From: Candidatus Faecousia faecipullorum
Lineage (GTDB): Bacteria; Bacillota; Clostridia; Oscillospirales; Oscillospiraceae
DNA: 6,058 bases
Assembly: GCA_018710805.1 (NCBI GenBank)
Contig: DVJG01000160.1
Coordinates: 1-6,058 of the forward strand
Reading direction: 5' to 3'
In this document: piece by piece, positions 1-6,058 of the stretch
Layout: the number at the start of each line of letters is the position of its first letter
Numbering within the stretch: position 1 is the first letter of the stretch
Program-made: the position numbers and the translations under genes
The notes under the pieces: model-generated
Seen by the model: the letters and a program-made list of their open reading frames with translations, nothing else
Database searches by the model: none
What the model was told of the DNA's origin: nothing

Positions 1-980
1 CTGGTCCGGAGCCGGAGCATGAGGTATTCCCCGGCCCGCTCCCGGACGGGAATCTCCTGGACATCGTCGATGATGTCGCCGCCTTCCCGGATGGCCGTAA
101 TATAGGCCTGGAGGTCCCGCTTCAGGGTAAAGCGCTTGCCGGCAAAGTCGGAGCTGGCGCTGGGGCCGAAGCCCAGATACTCTCCGCCGGTCCAGTACTT
201 CATGTTGTGCTTGGAAATGAGACCCTTGCGGCAGAAGTTGGAAATCTCATACTGCCGGAAGCCCCGGCTGCCCAGGGTTTCCACGGCGGTGAGGTACATC
301 TCCGCCTGGAGGTCGTCGTCGGGAAGATTCAGGCTGTCCCGGATTTCATAGAAGGGGGTGCCAGGCTCCACTTTCAGGCCGTAGCAGCTGATGTGCTCAG
401 GAAGAAGCCGCAGAACAGTGTCCAGGGTCTCCTGCCACTGCTGGAGGGTCTGACCGGGAAGGCCGTACATGAGGTCCACGCTGACGTTCCGGAAGCCGGC
501 CTTGCGGATGCGCTGATAGGCGGTGACGGCCTGGGCGTAGGTGTGGGGTCGGCCCAGCTTTTTGAGCATTTCGTCGTCGTCGGACTGGATGCCGAGACTG
601 GCCCGGTTGAAGCCCTCGGCGCGAAGGCGATGGAGCAGCCGGTCGGACACGGAATCCGGGTTTGCCTCGAAGGAGATTTCGGCGTCGTTGGCCACGTCGA
701 AGCTTCTGCGGATGGTGGTGAGGATGGCGGCCATGCCGTCGCCGCCAAAGAAGGTAGGCGTGCCGCCGCCGAAGTAGATGGTGTCCACCCGGTAGCCGGG
801 AGCCAGCTCTCCGGCCTCCTTGATGTGGTCGCAAATGGCGTCCAGGTAGCCGTCGATGAGCTTATCGTCCTTGGTCGCCAGGGAGTAGAAGTCGCAGTAC
901 TGACATTTGCTGCGGCAGAAGGGCACATGGATATAGAGCCCCAGGGGCTTTTTTTCCCCGCGTTTGGTCAGAAAGGCCAT
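1..980 (-). CDS. hemW: HemW, radical SAM haem chaperone (formerly 'HemN-like' coproporphyrinogen oxidase), 3' end cut by window edge
   Basis: Reading the minus strand from the ATG at 980 gives 326 uninterrupted codons that leave the left edge; HemW is usually about 375-385 residues, so roughly the last 50-60 are missing. The radical SAM cluster motif CX3CX2C is seen at C22, C26 and C29, followed by D30-F31. The SAM-binding glycines are GGGTPT at 71-76. GIQS at 130-133 is also typical of the family. HNMKYW at 258-263 matches the HNXXYW motif linked to haem binding in HemW. The Phe after the third cluster cysteine, where true oxygen-independent coproporphyrinogen oxidase HemN has a fourth Cys, argues for HemW. 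Family knowledge: HemW binds haem and inserts it into respiratory proteins; it is cytosolic or membrane-associated. The start is supported by GGAGG at 987-991, 6 nt upstream. It lies 58 bp after lepA on the same strand and is probably cotranscribed with it. Confidence 0.95.
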   Translation of the reverse strand, partial: MAFLTKRGEKKPLGLYIHVPFCRSKCQYCDFYSLATKDDKLIDGYLDAICDHIKEAGELAPGYRVDTIYFGGGTPTFFGGDGMAAILTTIRRSFDVANDAEISFEANPDSVSDRLLHRLRAEGFNRASLGIQSDDDEMLKKLGRPHTYAQAVTAYQRIRKAGFRNVSVDLMYGLPGQTLQQWQETLDTVLRLLPEHISCYGLKVEPGTPFYEIRDSLNLPDDDLQAEMYLTAVETLGSRGFRQYEISNFCRKGLISKHNMKYWTGGEYLGFGPSASSDFAGKRFTLKRDLQAYITAIREGGDIIDDVQEIPVRERAGEYLMLRLRT

Positions 981-986
981 GAAAAA

Positions 987-991
987 CCTCC
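987..991 (-). promoter_or_regulatory. Ribosome binding site of hemW
   Basis: The minus strand reads GGAGG here, 6 nt before the ATG at 980. It fixes the hemW start and shows that hemW is translated independently of lepA, whose stop codon is about 45 nt further upstream. Confidence 0.85.
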
Positions 992-1025
992 GCTAATATG
1001 GTAAAGTGTGTAGAAAAGGAATTTA

Positions 1026-1038
1026 AGGCAGCGCTGCC

Positions 1039-1039
<1 letters not shown>
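1026..1039 (-). other. 14-bp perfect palindrome touching the lepA stop codon
   Basis: AGGCAGCGCTGCCT is self-complementary and begins within the TGA stop codon of lepA. As RNA it could fold into a short GC stem with a small loop. Only broken U stretches follow on the minus strand (TTAAATTCCTTTT), so it is a poor intrinsic terminator. At most it may act as a weak attenuator or an mRNA-end stabiliser between lepA and hemW. Confidence 0.4.
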
Positions 1040-2847
<1,808 letters not shown>

Positions 2848-2854
2848 AGGGGTG

Positions 2855-2860
2855 CTCCTT
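2855..2860 (-). promoter_or_regulatory. Ribosome binding site of lepA
   Basis: The minus strand reads AAGGAG, 7 nt before the ATG at 2847. It sets the start of lepA so that the protein begins MTDLHKIRNF, matching the usual short N-terminus before the GTPase P-loop. Confidence 0.85.
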
Positions 2861-2873
2861 GCAGATAGGCATC

Positions 2874-2884
2874 TTAGGGCCTAA
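2874..2884. other. 11-bp inverted repeat in the lepA leader
   Basis: The plus strand reads TTAGG, one central G, then CCTAA: a perfect dyad with a 1-nt centre. It lies about 10-20 nt downstream of the inferred lepA transcription start. With such a short centre it cannot form a useful RNA hairpin, so if it matters it would be as a protein-binding site. No known regulator was recognised. Confidence 0.3.
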
Positions 2885-2900
2885 TATGTCATTTTCTTAA

Positions 2901-2929
2901 ATGATACCAAATTCTTTCCAAAAAGTAAA
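2901..2929 (-). promoter_or_regulatory. Sigma-A-type promoter of lepA-hemW
   Basis: On the minus strand a -35 TTTACT (2924-2929) and a -10 TATCAT (2901-2906) are separated by exactly 17 bp. The -10 matches the consensus at 5 of 6 positions and the -35 at 4 of 6. Transcription would start near 2893-2895, giving a leader of about 46 nt before the lepA ATG. It points away from the rpoD promoter. Confidence 0.7.
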
Positions 2930-2948
2930 CCGTATCTTTCTGCAAATT

Positions 2949-2968
2949 CTGGGGAAACCTGTCCCCAG
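2949..2968. repeat. 7-bp inverted repeat between the divergent promoters
   Basis: CTGGGGA (2949-2955) and TCCCCAG (2962-2968) form a perfect inverted repeat around a 6-nt centre. It sits 19 bp beyond the lepA -35 and 34 bp upstream of the rpoD -35, outside both core promoters. That is a plausible position for a shared regulator-binding site. It would lie upstream of both transcription starts, so an RNA role is unlikely. No known operator was recognised. Confidence 0.4.
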
Positions 2969-3000
2969 GAAAAGAAATTTTCAAAAAATCCGCAAAATGC
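2969..3000 (+). promoter_or_regulatory. A/T-tract segment upstream of the rpoD -35 (possible UP element)
   Basis: In an otherwise GC-rich window this stretch carries phased A and T runs (GAAATTTTC, CAAAAAATC, CAAAATG) immediately upstream of the rpoD -35 at 3003. Such tracts commonly contact the RNA polymerase alpha C-terminal domains and raise promoter strength. The role is inferred from base composition and position only. Confidence 0.35.
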
Positions 3001-3002
3001 CC

Positions 3003-3031
3003 TTGTCGTCACCGAAAAATCGCGGTATAGT
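3003..3031 (+). promoter_or_regulatory. Sigma-A-type promoter of rpoD
   Basis: TTGTCG (3003-3008) and TATAGT (3026-3031) are separated by 17 bp, with 4 of 6 and 5 of 6 consensus matches. Transcription should start near 3038-3040, about 50 nt before the rpoD ATG. A vegetative promoter here implies that RpoD-containing polymerase transcribes its own gene. It is not a leader shared with an upstream dnaG. Confidence 0.75.
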
Positions 3032-3052
3032 TTAACGGTAAAACGAAACCAA

Positions 3053-3066
3053 TCGCCTATGGGCGA
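3053..3066 (+). other. Small hairpin in the rpoD leader
   Basis: TCGCC (3053-3057) and GGCGA (3062-3066) can pair around a 4-nt loop, ending about 9 nt before the AAGGAG at 3076-3081. It leaves the ribosome binding site free, so it may protect the mRNA 5' end or modestly shape initiation. There is no sign of a riboswitch fold. Confidence 0.35.
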
Positions 3067-3075
3067 CAACCATAG

Positions 3076-3081
3076 AAGGAG
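3076..3081 (+). promoter_or_regulatory. Ribosome binding site of rpoD
   Basis: AAGGAG lies 6 nt before the ATG at 3088, within the longer match AGAAGGAG. It decides the rpoD start and indicates strong translation. Confidence 0.9.
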
Positions 3082-3087
3082 ATACGT

Positions 3088-4245
3088 ATGAGCACACCAA
3101 AAAAACCCGCCAAAAATCCCGCTGAGGAGAGCCAGCAGACCGCGCTCCACGCTGCGGTCCAGGCGCTCATTGCCCAGGGTAAGAAGGACGGAATGCTCCG
3201 GGCCGCCGACCTGAACGTGCAGCTGGAAAAATTACAGCTGACCCCGGAGAAAATTGAAGAGATTTACGACCGCCTGGACGAAATGGGCATCCAGGTAGTC
3301 ACCGCCGAGCTGGACCTGGACGACGGGGACCTGGGACTGGACCTGGAAGGGGACATTGACCTGTCCGGCATCGACGAAGAGGACCTGGTGGACCCGGTGG
3401 ACCTGGCCGCCGAATACAGCCTGGACGACCCGGTGCGAATGTACCTGAAGGAAATCGGCCAGGTGAAGCTCCTGTCTGCCGACGAGGAAGTGGAGCTTGC
3501 CAAGCGGGTTGCCGAGGGCGATCAGTACGCCAAGAATAAGCTCACCGAGGCAAACCTCCGGCTGGTGGTTTCCATTGCCAAGAAGTACTCCGGCCGGGGC
3601 CTGCACATTCTGGACCTGATTCAGGAGGGCAACACGGGCCTCATTCGGGCGGTGGACAAGTTTGACTGGACAAAGGGAAACAAATTCTCTACATATGCCA
3701 CCTGGTGGATTCGGCAGGCCATCACCCGGGCCATTGCCGACCAGGCCCGGACCATCCGGGTGCCGGTGCATATGGTGGAGGTCATCAACAAGGCCACCCG
3801 CTGCAACCGGAAACTGGTGCAGGAGCTGGGCCGGGAGCCCACCGTGGAGGAAATCGCCGCGGAGCTGAACCTGCCTGTGGAAAAGATCATCGAGGCCAAC
3901 CGCACCGCTGCGGATACCCTGAGCCTGGACACCCCCGTAGGCGACGAAGAGGACACCTCCATCGGCTCCTTCGTGGAGGACGAGCGTACCCCCGGCCCCG
4001 CCGACGCCACCTCCAATGCCCTGCTTGCCGAGGCCCTGAAGGAGATTCTGGACACCCTGACGGAGCGGGAAGCCGACGTGCTGAGAATGCGCTTTGGCAT
4101 GTACGACGGCCGGACCCATACCCTGGAGGAAGTGGGCCAGATTTTCGGCGTCACCCGGGAGCGGATCCGCCAGATTGAGAACAAGGCCATCCGTAAGCTC
4201 CGCCATCCCAGCAGAGCAAAGAAGATTCGGGATTTCTACTGCTAA
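3088..4245 (+). CDS. rpoD: RNA polymerase primary sigma factor RpoD/SigA
   Basis: The gene encodes 385 residues, close to SigA of other Bacillota (about 370-390) and far shorter than E. coli sigma-70, because the long insert between regions 1.2 and 2 is absent. Region 1.1 is at about 15-72. An acidic linker covers 74-106. Region 1.2 is DPVRMYLKEIG at 114-124. Region 2 is about 147-230, with the -10-reading residues Y203, W206, W207, Q210 and T213 (YATWWIRQAIT). Region 3 is about 231-300 and region 4 about 312-385. The -35 recognition helix is GVTRERIRQIE at 354-364. Family knowledge: it directs core polymerase to housekeeping promoters, and the lepA, rpoD and secA promoters here fit its consensus. 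It is preceded by its own promoter and followed by hairpins, so it looks monocistronic; the usual partner dnaG is not adjacent. One oddity is Asn198 in GNKFSTYATWW, where Tyr or Phe is common. Confidence 0.98.
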   Translation: MSTPKKPAKNPAEESQQTALHAAVQALIAQGKKDGMLRAADLNVQLEKLQLTPEKIEEIYDRLDEMGIQVVTAELDLDDGDLGLDLEGDIDLSGIDEEDLVDPVDLAAEYSLDDPVRMYLKEIGQVKLLSADEEVELAKRVAEGDQYAKNKLTEANLRLVVSIAKKYSGRGLHILDLIQEGNTGLIRAVDKFDWTKGNKFSTYATWWIRQAITRAIADQARTIRVPVHMVEVINKATRCNRKLVQELGREPTVEEIAAELNLPVEKIIEANRTAADTLSLDTPVGDEEDTSIGSFVEDERTPGPADATSNALLAEALKEILDTLTEREADVLRMRFGMYDGRTHTLEEVGQIFGVTRERIRQIENKAIRKLRHPSRAKKIRDFYC

Positions 4246-4262
4246 AAGAATCATGCAATTTT

Positions 4263-4289
4263 AGGGGAGGGCTTCGGCCCTCCCCTTTA
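4263..4289 (+). terminator. Intrinsic terminator of rpoD
   Basis: AGGGGAGGGC (4263-4272) pairs perfectly with GCCCTCCCCT (4277-4286) around a TTCG tetraloop, an exceptionally stable loop with its preferred C-G closing pair. It starts 17 nt after the rpoD stop codon. The following U stretch is short (TTTA), so termination may be incomplete despite the strong stem. Confidence 0.75.
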
Positions 4290-4295
4290 GACTGT

Positions 4296-4320
4296 CAAAA
4301 ATCCTCTTTGAGGCTTTTTG
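4296..4320. terminator. Second, AT-rich hairpin with a U run (possible backup terminator)
   Basis: CAAAAA (4296-4301) and CCTC (4303-4306) pair with GAGG (4310-4313) and TTTTTG (4315-4320) around a TTT loop, with one T/C mismatch. The GC core is only 4 bp, followed by a five-T run. Being A-rich on one side and T-rich on the other, it could act weakly on either strand. It supplies the U run that the first hairpin lacks. Confidence 0.45.
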
Positions 4321-4333
4321 GGATGTGCTGTAG

Positions 4334-4353
4334 GGGAGGGATTTATCCCTCCC
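4334..4353. repeat. Hairpin with GGGAGGGA arms
   Basis: GGGAGGGA (4334-4341) pairs perfectly with TCCCTCCC (4346-4353) around TTTA. No T run follows on either strand, so it is not a terminator by itself. The arm closely resembles that of the rpoD terminator at 4263-4272, so the two hairpins could cross-pair. It looks like a diverged copy of the same repeat. Confidence 0.55.
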
Positions 4354-4390
4354 TGAATGCGAAACTCCCCCGCGTCCGGATAAACGGTTT

Positions 4391-4426
4391 GGGGAGGCAT
4401 TTCCGGATGCCTCCCCTTGCATTTTT
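4391..4426 (+). terminator. 10-bp GC hairpin followed by a T run
   Basis: GGGGAGGCAT (4391-4400) pairs perfectly with ATGCCTCCCC (4407-4416) around TTCCGG, whose outer T and G can also pair to leave a UNCG-like TCCG loop. TTGCATTTTT follows, so it has terminator form on the plus strand, but the T run begins 5 nt after the stem, later than ideal. No gene lies between this and the rpoD terminator, which leaves unclear what it would terminate. Residual read-through from rpoD is one answer. Confidence 0.5.
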
Positions 4427-4467
4427 GCGCCGGAGAAGGCCTTCTCCCGGGCCGGCGCCGGATTTTG
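4427..4467 (+). other. GC-rich inverted repeat enclosing a 16-bp palindrome
   Basis: GCGCCGG (4427-4433) pairs with CCGGCGC (4452-4458). Overlapping the left arm is a perfect 16-bp palindrome, GGAGAAGGCCTTCTCC (4432-4447). Together they form a compact stem region. GATTTTGGGG follows from 4461, a four-T run, so weak plus-strand termination is possible. It could shield the secA promoter from upstream transcription. Confidence 0.45.
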
Positions 4468-4480
4468 GGGCATTGTGCCC
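4468..4480. other. Small GGGCA/TGCCC hairpin
   Basis: GGGCA (4468-4472) and TGCCC (4476-4480) form a 5-bp stem with a TTG loop, directly after the preceding GC-rich repeat. It is short enough to arise by chance in GC-rich DNA; it is listed because it continues the hairpin series. Confidence 0.25.
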
Positions 4481-4524
4481 AAGAAAATTGGAGGGAATGT
4501 GACCCAAATGTTCACAAATTCGAC

Positions 4525-4553
4525 TTTTATTTACTGGCAGGGTGTGCTATAAT
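4525..4553 (+). promoter_or_regulatory. Extended -10 sigma-A promoter of secA
   Basis: A perfect -10, TATAAT (4548-4553), is preceded by TG at 4545-4546, making an extended -10 (TGCTATAAT). At 17-bp spacing the -35 is only TTTTAT (4525-4530), a poor match, so promoter strength probably rests on the extended -10. Transcription should start near 4560, giving a leader of about 40 nt. The leader holds no upstream reading frame of the SecM type. Confidence 0.8.
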
Positions 4554-4585
4554 ACCGTAAATTGGTTCATTACGCGATCGAAGAT

Positions 4586-4593
4586 AAAAGGAG
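4586..4593 (+). promoter_or_regulatory. Ribosome binding site of secA
   Basis: AAAAGGAG ends 6 nt before the ATG at 4600 and decides the secA start. The resulting N-terminus, MGLFDKLFG, agrees with the usual SecA beginning. Confidence 0.9.
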
Positions 4594-4599
4594 AACCCT

Positions 4600-6058
4600 A
4601 TGGGACTTTTCGACAAACTGTTCGGCACCCGCTCTCAGCGGGAAATCAAGAAGCTCCAGCCCACTCTGGACAAGGTGCTGGCGCTGGAAGAAAGCTACAA
4701 AGCCCTTTCCGAGGAGGAACTGCGGGGCAAGACTGCGGAATTCAAAGCGCGGCTGGAAAAGGGAGAGACCCTGGACGACCTGCTCCCCGAGGCCTTTGCC
4801 GCCATCCGGGAGGCCGCTGACCGGGTCCTGGGCCTGCGGCCCTACCCCGTCCAGATTCTGGGCGGCATCGTTCTGCACCAGGGCCGCATTGCCGAGATGA
4901 AAACCGGCGAAGGCAAAACCCTGGTGGCCATCCTTCCCTGTTACTTAAACGCATTGAACGGCCGGGGCGTCCACGTGGTTACGGTGAACGACTACCTGGC
5001 AAAATACCAGTCCGAGTGGATGGGCAAGGTCTATAAGTACATGGGCCTGACCATCGGCCTGGTGATTCCCGGCATGGAGCCTGCGGACCGCCGGAAGGCC
5101 TACGCCGCCGACATCACCTACTGCACCAACAACGAGCTGGGCTTCGACTACCTCCGGGACAATATGGCCATCTACAAACAGGAGCTGGTCCAGCGGGGCC
5201 ACGCCTTTGCCATTGTGGACGAGGTGGACTCCATTCTCATCGACGAGGCCCGGACCCCTCTGATTATTTCCGGCAAGGGCGAGGACTCCTCCCAGCTCTA
5301 CGAAATGGCCGACCGCTTTGTCTCCGGCCTTCGCAAGCAGGTCTTTGCCAAGACCGAGGACAAGGAAGTCCACGACGACTACGACTGCGATTACTTTGTG
5401 GACGAAAAGAGCCGCACCGTGTCTCTCACCGCCGCAGGCATTGCCAAGGCCGAGCGGTTCTTCGGCATCGAAAACCTGGCAGACCCGGAAAACACCACCC
5501 TGTCGCACCACATCAACCAGGCTATGAAGGCCCAGGGCCTTATGAAAAAGGACATCGACTATGTGGTGAAGGACGGCCAGATCATCATTGTGGACGAGTT
5601 CACAGGCCGTCTCATGTACGGCAGACGCTATAACGAAGGCCTCCACCAGGCCATCGAGGCCAAGGAAGGCGTCCAGGTAGCCGGGGAAAGCAAGACCCTT
5701 GCCACCATTACCTTCCAGAACTTCTTCCGCCTTTACGACAAGCTCTCCGGCATGACCGGCACGGCTCTGACGGAGGAGGAGGAATTCGGCGCCATTTATA
5801 ACCTGGATGTGGTGGAAATCCCCACCAACAAGCCGGTGATCCGACAGGACCATACCGATGTGGTGTTCAAAAATGAGGCGGGCAAGTACCGGGCCATTAT
5901 CGAGCAGGTGAAGACCTGCCACGCCAAGGGTCAGCCGGTGCTGGTGGGCACCATCTCCATTGAAAAGAGCGAAATTCTAAGCAAGATGCTGAAAAAAGAG
6001 GGCATCCCCCACAATGTCCTCAACGCCAAGCACCACGAGCAGGAGGCCCAGATCGTGG
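4600..6058 (+). CDS. secA: Preprotein translocase ATPase SecA, 3' end cut by window edge
   Basis: The 486 codons seen are the N-terminal half or more of a protein that is usually about 800-900 residues. The Walker A motif is MKTGEGKT at 100-107 with Lys106, and Walker B is VDEVD at 206-210. Other SecA signatures are TVNDYLA at 128-134, ITYCTNNELGFDYLRDNM at 172-189 and IDEARTPLIISG at 214-225. The preprotein cross-linking domain occupies about 225-370. KLSGMTGTA at 381-389 marks the start of the return to the motor core, and NBD2 begins around 410, with VLVGTISIEKSE at 447-458. Family knowledge: SecA binds SecYEG at the membrane and uses ATP to push unfolded preproteins across. The C-terminal scaffold, wing and any zinc-binding tail are outside the window. 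It has its own promoter and lies 354 bp from rpoD; prfB often follows secA in Bacillota, but this cannot be seen here. Confidence 0.98.
   Translation, partial: MGLFDKLFGTRSQREIKKLQPTLDKVLALEESYKALSEEELRGKTAEFKARLEKGETLDDLLPEAFAAIREAADRVLGLRPYPVQILGGIVLHQGRIAEMKTGEGKTLVAILPCYLNALNGRGVHVVTVNDYLAKYQSEWMGKVYKYMGLTIGLVIPGMEPADRRKAYAADITYCTNNELGFDYLRDNMAIYKQELVQRGHAFAIVDEVDSILIDEARTPLIISGKGEDSSQLYEMADRFVSGLRKQVFAKTEDKEVHDDYDCDYFVDEKSRTVSLTAAGIAKAERFFGIENLADPENTTLSHHINQAMKAQGLMKKDIDYVVKDGQIIIVDEFTGRLMYGRRYNEGLHQAIEAKEGVQVAGESKTLATITFQNFFRLYDKLSGMTGTALTEEEEFGAIYNLDVVEIPTNKPVIRQDHTDVVFKNEAGKYRAIIEQVKTCHAKGQPVLVGTISIEKSEILSKMLKKEGIPHNVLNAKHHEQEAQIV

Larger units (their letters stand above)
4246..4599. 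other. Hairpin-rich non-coding gap between rpoD and secA
   Basis: This 354-bp stretch has no credible gene: its open frames lack ribosome binding sites and consist largely of the arms of inverted repeats. It holds five or six predicted hairpins between 4263 and 4480, a weaker AT-rich stretch at 4500-4540, and the secA promoter and leader from about 4525. Only the first hairpins are needed to end rpoD transcription, so the rest are unexplained and may be an intergenic repeat element or a noncoding RNA. Confidence 0.7.

Noticed and set aside
207..1004. 265-codon open frame on the plus strand opposite hemW
   Set aside because: It lies antisense to hemW, which has full radical SAM motifs and a good ribosome binding site. 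Its composition, rich in Gly, Val and Ala, is what GC-biased codons of the real gene give in reverse.
2848..3087. Riboswitch, T-box or CIRCE element in the divergent region
   Set aside because: No T-box, known riboswitch core or CIRCE inverted repeat could be seen. Both leaders are only about 45-50 nt long.
2881..3150. 89-codon minus-strand frame with hydrophobic stretches across the lepA/rpoD control region
   Set aside because: It overlaps the start of rpoD and both promoters. Its hydrophobic look comes from A/T tracts read as Phe and Leu codons.
3232..4254. 340-codon open frame on the minus strand opposite rpoD
   Set aside because: It is antisense to rpoD, whose every conserved region is intact. 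The low-complexity composition and lack of any family match point to a coding shadow.
4308..4502. 64-codon plus-strand frame in the rpoD-secA gap
   Set aside because: It has no ribosome binding site, begins with a non-ATG codon inside a hairpin, and translates the hairpin arms into Arg/Pro-rich sequence.
4261..4515. 84-codon minus-strand frame in the rpoD-secA gap
   Set aside because: It would start with GTG without a ribosome binding site, and its codons are mostly the arms of hairpins. No protein family was recognised.
4945..5922. 325-codon open frame on the minus strand opposite secA
   Set aside because: It lies wholly inside secA, with the same reverse-codon composition as the other antisense frames and no known domain.

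Overview
The window reads as a housekeeping stretch of a GC-rich, low-GC-lineage Gram-positive (Bacillota) chromosome, most likely a Clostridia member of the Oscillospiraceae type. This is inference. It rests on the lepA-hemW gene order typical of Bacillota, strong AGGAG ribosome binding sites on every gene, sigma-A-like promoters, strongly GC-biased third codon positions, and a short RpoD of the Gram-positive SigA type. No mobile element, CRISPR array, tRNA or rRNA was seen.

Left half (1-2847, minus strand): lepA (elongation factor 4) is followed 58 bp downstream by hemW (radical SAM haem chaperone), whose 3' end runs off the left edge. The pair looks like one operon fired from a promoter at 2901-2929. 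In many Bacillota the next genes are hrcA-grpE-dnaK-dnaJ, so those may lie beyond the left edge, but this window cannot show it.

Middle (2848-3087): a 240-bp divergent control region holds back-to-back promoters for lepA (minus) and rpoD (plus). An inverted repeat and A/T tracts lie between the two -35 elements.

Right half (3088-6058, plus strand): rpoD, the primary sigma factor, is complete at 385 codons. A 354-bp non-coding gap follows (4246-4599) and is unusually rich in hairpins, three of them built from similar GGGGAGG-type arms. Next comes secA, the preprotein translocase ATPase, with its own extended -10 promoter. It is cut by the right edge after 486 codons.

Together the genes cover core transcription initiation (RpoD), ribosome function (LepA), haem handling (HemW) and protein export (SecA). 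I see no new biological system here. The parts most worth a second look are the hairpin cluster before secA, the inverted repeat between the divergent promoters, and the placement of rpoD away from its usual partner dnaG.
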